Part shown: positions 13,479 through 20,656 of the stretch, piece by piece
How positions within the stretch are numbered: the stretch's first letter is position 1
Layout: each line of letters opens with the position of its first letter
Translations under genes and position numbers: made by a program
Notes under the pieces: generated by a model
Told to the model about the DNA's origin: nothing
The model's input: the letters and a program-made list of their open reading frames with translations, nothing else
Databases searched by the model: none
Source of the DNA: a virus
Length of the DNA stretch: 35,020 bases
Direction: 5' to 3' (one strand)
IMG/VR virus record: IMGVR_UViG_3300007776_000030
Span: 1 to 35,020 of that record

Positions 13479-15608
13479 CTAAGCTACATATCTACATAGA
13501 CGAACGCCTAATGTGCCAGCACTATCGTCTCTAGCTGAACCAATTGCAGTTCTAAATATACCGCCATCAATTCCATCGAACTCATTCCATCTACCACCAA
13601 CAATAGGTAGTACATTTGCTTTTTCTCTTATGTAATTTAGGTCATTACCAAATTCAACAGTACCATCTTTACTTTTTCCAGTAGGTAATGCTAATCCTAT
13701 AGCTGTTTTCTTGTATCCATCGCCAGATGTATGGCTACTAAATACTTGTTTTGTACTGTTGCCTAGATAATAACTTTTTGTTTTTAAGTCTTTAATATAT
13801 AAAATATCATAACCTTCTATAGTTTCCAAATTAGCCGCAGTTAAATCTTTTAGCCTTTGAGTAGGTTGTAAAACAAGAACACTATCTGCAATACATTTAT
13901 TTAAGTTACTAACTCCACTAGCAATTTCATAACAGTTACCAGATAAATCTATAACACCACATTCTTGACCATTGTGAGATGTTTTAGCTAAGTTACTTGC
14001 ACTACCTGTTAGTGCTAATTTAGCATATCCTGCACTTTTATATGTAACTGAGCTATCAGTTCTGTCACCTAAGTCATCATTATTATTACCCTTCGGCAGG
14101 TATGGCTTTCTGTCTTTGTAAGCACAGTATGTAGCATCTACACTTGCTTGACTATGTGCTAATGCCATTCTTGCTAACATACTATATATGAATGATGAAG
14201 TTACAGCATAATCGGCACCTCTTGATTTACAAGCTTCAAATACAGCACCATTAGTAGAGCCTGAAACTCCAGTAATTTTATCAATACCATTATAATCTGT
14301 ACCACTCTTTGTTGATACTGGTCTTTGATTTTGTAATGATACCAATATACCATCAACTCCATCAACTCCATTAGAATTACTATTAGTAAATTTATCTACA
14401 AATACCCCATCTTGTTCTATTCCACCATCCATAAATGCTCTTTCTAATACATATCCTGTAACAGGAGCACCTTTATAGTCTATTCTATTTTTAGTTGTAC
14501 CATCATCATATATTTTATAATACGATTTAGGTATCCATACCATTATAGAACCTGTAAGTGGATGTATATAATTACCATAATTTGGACTTGACTTATCATT
14601 TGTTCCTTCCATTTCTGCCATATCTGATGGAATGTTAGGACAGATACCTACAGAAAATCCTTGAGTTCCACAGTCATTAAATATAACAGCTTTAATTGTT
14701 ACATTTACTGTTGTTACTTCGCCTTTAGCTCCCATATCGCCTATTGCATACACAGTATATGTAAAGCTTCCGCCTATTTTAGTGTCACCTGCAACTTCAA
14801 ATCTTATAGTGTTAGAGTTTCTAGTTGAAGTTGTAACAGTCACACCATTAGCACTTACTATTTCACCAATTTCATATCTTGATATTTCGCCATCTGCATC
14901 TGTAGAACCACCAAACACTACATCAGTAGTTCCTATCAACATTTTAGTGTCAGGCACTGAAGGTGCTGTTGCGATATGATTATCTTTATATGTAAATGTA
15001 TGAACTGATTTAATACTACTATTTCCTAAATTGTCTATACCATAAACTTTTATATCTACGGTTGCTCCATCTGGTTTATCTTCAGGATATGTATGTGCAA
15101 CCGAAGCTCTGTTCCCATTTGCCGGTACAACTTCTAAATCGCTTCCGTCATTCCAGCCAACCTTAAAGTCAGTTATGTTTCCTTCAGTTAATAAAGAAGA
15201 AGCACTCATAGAAATTTCTACATTTCTAAAGCCGTTAGCAATAGTGTCTGAACCAGTTATGATAGGTACAGTTACAATTTTTGAACCTCCGCCATTCGCC
15301 TCAGCTCTTACTTCTTCTATCTCGATTTGACTTTCTTCAAGCTTTTTGGCTACGTCTTGTAGCTGAGTCTCTAAGTCTTTCTTGTCTAGCTGAACATAAT
15401 AGTTTTTCTTTAATTTGTATTTTTCTTTAGTTTTATCACTAAATATTCTATATGTGTTACCAGAAGCTATGTCCATTACATTAGCGAATAGATCGGCAGA
15501 GTCAGTTTTTTGAGCTTTGTTTATCCATTGTAAACTTCTTGATATAACTTCATCTAGTGTTAACGTTGAATTATCACTATTCATTATCGTTTTTACTTTT
15601 AATCCCAT
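13479..15608 (-). CDS. Receptor-binding adhesin: shared N-module, Ig-like domains, FGE/C-type-lectin fold (DGR-target paralogue)
   Basis: 709 aa, ATG 15608 with AGGAGAC upstream. Residues 1-85 are the module shared with the genes at 10794 and 12700. A short coiled coil follows, then two Ig/PKD-like domains (about 115-310; FKVGWNDGSDLEVVPANG; VTVNVTIKAV). The C-terminal 400 residues (DCGTQGFSVGICPNIPSDMA; GSIMVWIPKSYYKIYDD; HNGQECGVIDLSGNCYEIAS) are a formylglycine-generating-enzyme/C-type-lectin-like fold as in DGR targets. Its last 41 residues (LPIVGGRWNEFDGIDGGIFR ... LGVRLCRYVA) correspond to a variable region but do not match the template repeat at the DNA level. It is a close paralogue of the DGR target at 18080-20170 from the Ig domains on, with a different N-terminus. 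Confidence 0.85.
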   Translation of the reverse strand: MGLKVKTIMNSDNSTLTLDEVISRSLQWINKAQKTDSADLFANVMDIASGNTYRIFSDKTKEKYKLKKNYYVQLDKKDLETQLQDVAKKLEESQIEIEEVRAEANGGGSKIVTVPIITGSDTIANGFRNVEISMSASSLLTEGNITDFKVGWNDGSDLEVVPANGNRASVAHTYPEDKPDGATVDIKVYGIDNLGNSSIKSVHTFTYKDNHIATAPSVPDTKMLIGTTDVVFGGSTDADGEISRYEIGEIVSANGVTVTTSTRNSNTIRFEVAGDTKIGGSFTYTVYAIGDMGAKGEVTTVNVTIKAVIFNDCGTQGFSVGICPNIPSDMAEMEGTNDKSSPNYGNYIHPLTGSIMVWIPKSYYKIYDDGTTKNRIDYKGAPVTGYVLERAFMDGGIEQDGVFVDKFTNSNSNGVDGVDGILVSLQNQRPVSTKSGTDYNGIDKITGVSGSTNGAVFEACKSRGADYAVTSSFIYSMLARMALAHSQASVDATYCAYKDRKPYLPKGNNNDDLGDRTDSSVTYKSAGYAKLALTGSASNLAKTSHNGQECGVIDLSGNCYEIASGVSNLNKCIADSVLVLQPTQRLKDLTAANLETIEGYDILYIKDLKTKSYYLGNSTKQVFSSHTSGDGYKKTAIGLALPTGKSKDGTVEFGNDLNYIREKANVLPIVGGRWNEFDGIDGGIFRTAIGSARDDSAGTLGVRLCRYVA

Positions 15609-15619
15609 ACTGTCTCCTA

Positions 15620-15910
15620 TTATCCAAGCATTATGCTATCATCGCTATATTCTGGGTCAGTATTAGTACTTCCCGCGCTTGTTTCAACCGTTTCTACTTT
15701 TACACCCATTTCGTCAAGTGCATGTTTGCTGTCAATAGCTAATTTTGCTATTTCAACAAAATTCATCCACCAACCACTTTCTCCGGTATCCTTATCATAT
15801 CCCTTGTATCCTTCTCCGTAGATTTTATGACCACGGTATTCGTTTACTTGTGCAGGTTTTACATCAAATGTAAAGCCATCCACGGTAGGCATTGTCATTG
15901 GTCTAAGCAT
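15620..15910 (-). CDS. Hypothetical tail-module protein
   Basis: 96 aa, MLRPMTMPTVDGFTFDVKPA at the start, with a strong AAGGAAT site. A conserved-looking core (EYRGHKIYGEGYKGYDKDTG, then ESGWWMNFVEIAKLAIDSKH) is followed by an acidic, flexible tail (DPEYSDDSIMLG). It lies between the DGR and the paralogous adhesin. No family recognised; a small structural protein or fibre chaperone would fit. Confidence 0.7.
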   Translation of the reverse strand: MLRPMTMPTVDGFTFDVKPAQVNEYRGHKIYGEGYKGYDKDTGESGWWMNFVEIAKLAIDSKHALDEMGVKVETVETSAGSTNTDPEYSDDSIMLG

Positions 15911-15931
15911 TTTAATTCCTTTATGTATAAC

Positions 15932-15962
15932 ACAGATATAGAGATTTATTCTCTATATCTGT
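15932..15962. promoter_or_regulatory. Perfect 13-bp hairpin in the leader of the 96-aa gene
   Basis: ACAGATATAGAGA (15932-15944) and TCTCTATATCTGT (15950-15962) are exact reverse complements with a 5-nt loop. The hairpin lies 22 nt before the ATG at 15910 and just ahead of its Shine-Dalgarno, on the minus strand. No T tract follows, so an RNA processing or stabilising element is likelier than a terminator. Confidence 0.6.
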
Positions 15963-16016
15963 TAAGTGTTAGTAGAGTAATAACCTATATTATTCTACGA
16001 CATATTTTGTTGTATT

Positions 16017-16424
16017 TTAATATCCAACTTCTGCTTTTAATCCATTGCAAATAGCAAGACATTCAGCTTTGTGTGCTTTGTATTTTATAACCTTAGCATC
16101 ACTACTATCTTTATTTATCATAGCTAATTCATCGGCAAAATCGTATTTTTTAGCAATATGTTCTTTACATATTGTTCTGCATCTATTGATTTGTGCAGAA
16201 TTGCTAACTAACTCTTTAAATTCAGTCTTATCTATAATTTTACAATCAATTCTTGTATCTTGTGAAGCAATAAGTGCATCTATCTTAGCTGTATCTTCAC
16301 ATTTAACTGATACTACTGGCACATCAAATTGAAACACCTGAATATCATCATCTACTGGATTTCCATTAAACTGTAATACTGTATATTCAGTTTCTACTTT
16401 ATTAAATTTTACATATTTAAACAT
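16017..16424 (-). CDS. Hypothetical protein following the DGR reverse transcriptase
   Basis: 135 aa, ATG 16424 with AAAAGGAAT upstream inside the reverse-transcriptase gene end; the two overlap by 16 nt. It opens MFKYVKFNKVETEYTVLQFN, with a beta-rich first half (VFQFDVPVVSVKCED) and a helical, Cys-containing second half (NRCRTICKEHIAKKYDFADE). Its place and size would suit a tail-fibre assembly or chaperone protein, but I see no diagnostic motif. It could also be a DGR accessory gene; no known accessory family matches by eye. Confidence 0.7.
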   Translation of the reverse strand: MFKYVKFNKVETEYTVLQFNGNPVDDDIQVFQFDVPVVSVKCEDTAKIDALIASQDTRIDCKIIDKTEFKELVSNSAQINRCRTICKEHIAKKYDFADELAMINKDSSDAKVIKYKAHKAECLAICNGLKAEVGY

Positions 16425-17446
16425 TTTTTTATTCCTTTTGGTAATATTTTACCCATATTGTTTGAAATTAATATTCTTTTATAATATGGAATTGTTGCAG
16501 TTCCTACTGCGTGACCAATACTTGATACAACGGAATTTATATCAAGTTGCTTTACTGACTTTTTAAACTTGTATAAGCTATGTTTTCTTACAAACTTAAT
16601 GCTTCTCCAGGTTCTATATCCTACAAAATTAATACCTTTTTTAATTGGTTCTATAGTCCAGTGTGATAATTCCAGATTTAATTTACTTTTTGCAAACTTC
16701 TCACACTCATTTTTAAATAAGACTGCTTCATTTTTTGTTAATCCTATGGCAACAAAATCATCAACATATCTTACATAAGATTTTATTTTTAATGTCCTTT
16801 TAACAAATTGGTCAAGTTCATTTAAATAAATCAGAGCATAAAGTTGAGATAATAGATTTCCAATAGGTATTCCTTTTGGTGTATCCATCTTTGCGAACCT
16901 AACCATAATATCTACAAAACGTTTATCTTTAATTTTCTTTTCAAACAGCTTTCTTAAAATATCTCTATCTATTCTATAGAAAAACTTCTTAATGTCAAGT
17001 TTAGCATAATATAAGTCTCCACTATATTTTTTCATTTCGGACTGAGTATATTTACTAGCCTTATGTGTTCCACTATTTTTTCTACAAGCAAAACTTGTAT
17101 CAATAAAAGATTGATTAAATATATTATAGATTGTTCTATATATAGAATGCTGTATAATTATATCTCTAAAGTTTGGAGCATATATAGTTCTTTCTTTAGG
17201 TTCATAAATAGTAAATTTATTATATTCTGAAATTTCGTAAGTGCCTTGTTGTAATTCTTGGTAAAGCAAGTCAAGGTTACTACCTAAATGCTTTTCAAAT
17301 TCCATAACTTTAGGCTTATTTCTTTTGCCTTTTCTAGCATCAAGATAAGCATAGTAGATATTGTCTCTACTGAATGCTATCTCATATATATTCCCAATTA
17401 ATTTAGAAGTTCTAAGATTTTCAACTCCAAATTTAACATTTTTCAT
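16409..17446 (-). CDS. DGR reverse transcriptase
   Basis: 345 aa. It reverse-transcribes the template repeat RNA with errors at adenines to diversify the target gene. Motifs: SFACRKNSGTHKA (about 118-130), palm Asp in AKLDIKKFF (D151), IPIGNLLSQ (193-201), the Gly-Asn-x-x-Ser-Gln form typical of DGR enzymes (group II intron and retroviral types have other residues there), and catalytic YVDD at 227-230 (SYVRYVDDFVAIG), followed by FVGYRTWRS. The length and absence of maturase or endonuclease domains fit DGRs. All catalytic residues are intact. It is downstream of avd and the template repeat on the same strand. A GAGGGG sequence lies rather far (about 14 nt) from the ATG, so expression may be low. 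Confidence 0.95.
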   Translation of the reverse strand: MKNVKFGVENLRTSKLIGNIYEIAFSRDNIYYAYLDARKGKRNKPKVMEFEKHLGSNLDLLYQELQQGTYEISEYNKFTIYEPKERTIYAPNFRDIIIQHSIYRTIYNIFNQSFIDTSFACRKNSGTHKASKYTQSEMKKYSGDLYYAKLDIKKFFYRIDRDILRKLFEKKIKDKRFVDIMVRFAKMDTPKGIPIGNLLSQLYALIYLNELDQFVKRTLKIKSYVRYVDDFVAIGLTKNEAVLFKNECEKFAKSKLNLELSHWTIEPIKKGINFVGYRTWRSIKFVRKHSLYKFKKSVKQLDINSVVSSIGHAVGTATIPYYKRILISNNMGKILPKGIKKCLNM

Positions 17447-17673
17447 TACTCAAATTATCCCCTCTGGTATGATTTCGCTTATCGCAGGAACTTGCCTCCC
17501 TATTATTCCAGTAGCTTCATCGAAGTATCAGGATGGAATAAAAGTCGAGCGCCCACATTGTTGTTGTTATTCGCACGAGAATTGTTAGCATTAACCTGGA
17601 AAACTCCAGCATCGGTACTATTGTTCCAATTCCCACCAAGGATAGGCACTTTAAGGCAATGCCCCAGAGAAGA
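17447..17673 (-). ncRNA. DGR template RNA region between avd and reverse transcriptase
   Basis: 227 bases without a gene, holding the template repeat (17546-17646) plus about 100 bases of spacer before the reverse-transcriptase ATG. In the Bordetella phage DGR the equivalent avd-TR-spacer RNA is the substrate bound by Avd and the reverse transcriptase; the same organisation here implies the same role. In frame with the target, the repeat would read a line of Asn codons. Confidence 0.8.
17546..17646 (-). repeat. DGR template repeat (TR)
   Basis: 101 bases matching the 3' end of the adhesin gene at 18102-18202 with no gaps: 86 identical, 15 different. Ten of the 15 differences are at template adenines (coding strand), changed to G, T or C, the signature of adenine-directed mutagenic homing. 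Read in the target frame it encodes many Asn codons (GGNWNNSTDAGVFQVNANNS, RANNNNNVGAR). The 3' end differs at two C positions (GGGCGCTCG versus GGGTGTTCG), as expected for the IMH*/IMH pair. Confidence 0.93.
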
Positions 17674-18069
17674 TTACTTAAATTTATCTTCGTTTTTTAG
17701 TTGATTAATCCAACCACCTATTAATTTACCAACTTCATCTATCATTTTAGATATAGATAAATATCTATCATTTGCTGTTTTACTCACTTTTTTACCATCT
17801 TTAAAATGAAAATAATCTAATTCATTAGCTAAATATATCTTCATTCTAAGCTGTTCGTGCTTGACATCCAAATTTGTTAAAGTTGTCTTCTTGTAATACT
17901 TTTTCTGACCTTCTGTTATTAAATCAAATAATTCATAAGCAGTTACTCTTATAGACTGTGATAATCCATATTTTTCGTGGTTAGGAAAATGATTTAAATA
18001 AATATTTAAAAGCTTTAGTAACTCTATATATTTTCTATATAAAGTTACTTCGGCTTGATTAGTAGCCAT
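17674..18069 (-). CDS. avd: DGR accessory variability determinant (Avd)
   Basis: 131 aa, basic and all-helical, matching Avd, the pentameric four-helix-bundle protein that binds the reverse transcriptase and template RNA. Recognisable segments are LLKLLNIYLNHFPNHEKYGL, SQSIRVTAYELFDLI, LRMKIYLANELDYFH and the C-terminal IDEVGKLIGGWINQLK. Its ATG lies 10 nt after the target stop with no clear Shine-Dalgarno, so it probably relies on coupling to the target gene. The template repeat follows it directly. Confidence 0.9.
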   Translation of the reverse strand: MATNQAEVTLYRKYIELLKLLNIYLNHFPNHEKYGLSQSIRVTAYELFDLITEGQKKYYKKTTLTNLDVKHEQLRMKIYLANELDYFHFKDGKKVSKTANDRYLSISKMIDEVGKLIGGWINQLKNEDKFK

Positions 18070-18079
18070 TCGCTATCAC

Positions 18080-20170
18080 TTAGGCTACATATCTACATAG
18101 GCGAACACCCACAGTATTGCTGTTATTCGCACGAGAAGTGCAAGCATAAACCCGGAAAACCCCAGCATCGCCACTATTGCTCCACTTCCCACCAAGGATA
18201 GGTAGCATATTAGCATTATCATTTACATACCAATAATCTAAACCAAATTCGGTAGTACCATCGCCATCTGTTCCAGTTGCTAATGGAAAACCTAAAGAAG
18301 TTCTAATGTAGCCATCTCCAGAAGCAGAACTATCAAATACTTGATTAGTGCCTTCTCCTATACGATTACCACTAGCATTTGCTTTAATATCTGCTATATT
18401 GATTGTGTCGTACCCTGCATCACTTGATAAATCACCTGCCACTAAATCTTTTAGCCTTTGGGATGGTTGTAAAACAAGAACACTATCAGCTATAGCTGAA
18501 TTTAGATTAGTTAAACCACTTACTACTTCATGCATATTACCAGATAAATCTATAACACCACATTCTTGACCATTATGAGATGTTTTAGCTAAGTTACTTG
18601 CACTACCTGCTAATGCTTGATTACTATATCCCGAACTTGTAAAAGTAACACTTGTGTCATCAACATCAGCTAAAGCATTATTATTACAACCTTTAGGTAA
18701 ATAAGGTGCTACATCTTTGTAAGCACAATATGTAGTAGAACTTGAAGCCTGACTATGAGCTAATGCCATTCTTGCCAACATACTATATATAAATATAGAA
18801 GTTACAGCATAATCAGCACCTCTTGATTTACAAGCAACAAATAGATTATCATAATTAGCAGTAGAAACACCTGTAATTTTATCAATACCATTATAATCTG
18901 TATCAGCAGCTGTTGACACAGGTCTTTGATTTTGTAATGATACCAATATTCCATCTACTCCATTAACACCTTTAGAGTTACTATTAGTAAATTTATCTAC
19001 AAATACCCCATCTTGTTCTATTCCACCATCCATAAATGCTCTTTCTATTACATATCCTGTAACAGGAGCACCTTTATAATCTATTCTATTTTTAGTTGTT
19101 CCATCATCATATATTTTATAATACGATTTAGGTATCCATACCATTATAGAACCCGTAAGTGGATGAATATAGTTACCATAATTTGGACTTGTTTTGTCAT
19201 TTGTACCATCCATTTCTGCCATATCCGATGGAATACTTGGACAAATACCTACTCCAAACCCTTGAGTTCCACAGTCATTATAAGTTACAGCTTCAATTGT
19301 TACATTTACTGTTGTTGTATCACCTTGTGCTTCTTCATTATCTACAGCATATACATTATAAGAAAAACTTCCACCTTGTGTTACATCTCCTGTAACTTCA
19401 AATCTTATAGTGTTAGAATTTACAGTTGAAGTTGTAACAGTTACACCACTTTCGTTTGATATATTATTGACTTCATATCTGCTTATTGTACCATCTGCAT
19501 CTGTAGAACCTGAAAAAGTAACATCAGTAGTTCCTATTGATATTTCAGTAGTAGGTTGTGATGGTGCTGTAGGTACTTGATTATCTCTATAAGTAAATGT
19601 ATGAGAAGCACTAACACTTTCATTACCTGCATTATCTATAGCTATTACACTAATATCTAATGTTGTACCATCAGTTTTATCTGTAGAGTAAGTGTGAGTA
19701 GCTGTAGCTGTATCATTATTTGCTGTTACAACTTCAATAGCACTACCATCATTCCAATCAACTTTAAAGCTTGATATGCTACCACCAACTAACAAAGATG
19801 AAGCACTTAAATTAATACTTACATTTCTTGTACCATTTGGTATAGTGCTTGAGCCTGTTACTGTGGGCAATGTTACTACATTAGTATTACTACCAACATT
19901 TTCAAGTTTATCATCAATATCTGTCTTAGTATAAGTATCAACTTTATCTGCCTTGCTTGCAATATCTATTTTTATTCCAGTGTCATCGTATACTGTATCT
20001 GTAAATACTGCTCCTACTGGAACATCTGTTTTAACTTTATTATTAATTTCTATCTTAGTATATACATCAGCAATATTAGCTTTATTAGCCTCTAGTCCTT
20101 CGTCCACTAATCTTTGTTTCTTAAATTCTCCTCCGACTTTCTGTCCGAGAAGTTCCATTGTGCTACTCAT
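18080..20170 (-). CDS. DGR target: tail adhesin with Ig-like domains and FGE/C-type-lectin variable domain
   Basis: 696 aa, ATG 20170 with AAGGAG upstream. The N-terminal 95 residues (MSSTMELLGQKVGGEFKKQR; VYTKIEINNKV; VPVGAVFTDTVYDDT) are tail-fibre-like attachment and shaft sequence, unlike the N-module of the paralogue at 13479. Two Ig/PKD-like domains follow (about 97-295), then the formylglycine-generating-enzyme/C-type-lectin fold used by DGR targets (DCGTQGFGVGICPSIPSDMA; GSIMVWIPKSYYKIYDD; HNGQECGVIDLSGNMHEVVS). Residues 657-690 are the variable region, giving a surface-exposed, diversifiable binding site; the protein closes GVRLCRYVA. Probably the phage's receptor-binding protein, with receptor range altered by the adjacent avd/TR/RT. 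Confidence 0.93.
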   Translation of the reverse strand: MSSTMELLGQKVGGEFKKQRLVDEGLEANKANIADVYTKIEINNKVKTDVPVGAVFTDTVYDDTGIKIDIASKADKVDTYTKTDIDDKLENVGSNTNVVTLPTVTGSSTIPNGTRNVSINLSASSLLVGGSISSFKVDWNDGSAIEVVTANNDTATATHTYSTDKTDGTTLDISVIAIDNAGNESVSASHTFTYRDNQVPTAPSQPTTEISIGTTDVTFSGSTDADGTISRYEVNNISNESGVTVTTSTVNSNTIRFEVTGDVTQGGSFSYNVYAVDNEEAQGDTTTVNVTIEAVTYNDCGTQGFGVGICPSIPSDMAEMDGTNDKTSPNYGNYIHPLTGSIMVWIPKSYYKIYDDGTTKNRIDYKGAPVTGYVIERAFMDGGIEQDGVFVDKFTNSNSKGVNGVDGILVSLQNQRPVSTAADTDYNGIDKITGVSTANYDNLFVACKSRGADYAVTSIFIYSMLARMALAHSQASSSTTYCAYKDVAPYLPKGCNNNALADVDDTSVTFTSSGYSNQALAGSASNLAKTSHNGQECGVIDLSGNMHEVVSGLTNLNSAIADSVLVLQPSQRLKDLVAGDLSSDAGYDTINIADIKANASGNRIGEGTNQVFDSSASGDGYIRTSLGFPLATGTDGDGTTEFGLDYWYVNDNANMLPILGGKWSNSGDAGVFRVYACTSRANNSNTVGVRLCRYVA
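18102..18202 (-). repeat. DGR variable repeat (VR) in the target gene
   Basis: 101 bases aligned without gaps to the template at 17546-17646. Coding-strand changes at template adenines alter Asn/Gln/Ser codons to Ser, Gly, Arg, Tyr, Cys and Thr (protein GGKWSNSGDAGVFRVYACTS, RANNSNTVGVR). Five non-adenine differences exist, two of them in the 3' IMH-like end. The repeat stops just before the constant end LCRYVA. Confidence 0.93.
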
Positions 20171-20289
20171 ACAATCTCCTTGTATTTTTATTTATTCTGT
20201 CATCTTTGACAACTCTGATTATTTTATCAATCAGCTCACAAATAGTTTATCCGACATTTCGGTCGAGTATCCAGTTTGCTAGTGCTTAA
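20171..20289 (-). other. Short gap with three small hairpins before the DGR target
   Basis: No gene. Three small inverted repeats can be read: TGTCA-tctt-TGACA, CTGATT...AATCAG and CCGA-catt-TCGG. They may terminate or process the upstream mRNA. The target's Shine-Dalgarno is at the left end. Confidence 0.35.
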
Positions 20290-20523
20290 TTATAATGCAC
20301 TTGCGAAAGCACTATTAAAATCAGAAATAGCACCAATGTCGCTAGAGTTTACTTTTGTGGCAATTTCGGTATCTAGTTTATCTACCAATGTTACGAAATT
20401 TTGCTGAATTGGCTTATTCCAGTCAGTTGAATCCCTACCTACTAAATCTAAGTTCTTATATCTAATTATTGTATTGCTGGGTATTTGAATGCCACCAGCC
20501 GTAGCATTTAAACTATATGTCAT
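20290..20523 (-). CDS. Small fibre-base-like protein
   Basis: 77 aa, MTYSLNATAGGIQIPSNTII at the start behind AAGGATAA. It reads like the N-terminal piece of a tail fibre (GRDSTDWNKPIQQNFVTLVD, KLDTEIATKVNSSDIGAISD) ending FNSAFASAL. The end resembles that of the 70-aa protein at 24359 (YSDFETEFNAANS), so both may be short adaptor proteins that form joints between fibres. It lies between the long coiled-coil fibre and the DGR adhesin. Confidence 0.65.
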   Translation of the reverse strand: MTYSLNATAGGIQIPSNTIIRYKNLDLVGRDSTDWNKPIQQNFVTLVDKLDTEIATKVNSSDIGAISDFNSAFASAL

Positions 20524-20550
20524 TTAAGTTATCCTTGTGTATGAATTATG

Positions 20551-20580
20551 AAAAATAAACAGAAAAATCTGTTTATTTTT
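20551..20580. terminator. Bidirectional terminator-like hairpin
   Basis: AAAAATAAACAGA (20551-20563) and TCTGTTTATTTTT (20568-20580) pair perfectly over 13 bp with an AAAA loop. T-rich arms stand on both strands. It sits between the long fibre gene and the 77-aa gene. The stem is AT-rich, so termination may be partial. Confidence 0.6.
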
Positions 20581-20656
20581 ATATTGTCCTAGCCAACAGC
20601 AAGAAATAATCTAATATTGACCAGGAAAGCATTAAATCTTATTGGCAAGCTAAAGA

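Noticed and set aside
13479-13615. A second active VR served by the same template
   Set aside because: Most differences from the template are not at adenines and the lengths differ, so recent homing from this template is not supported.
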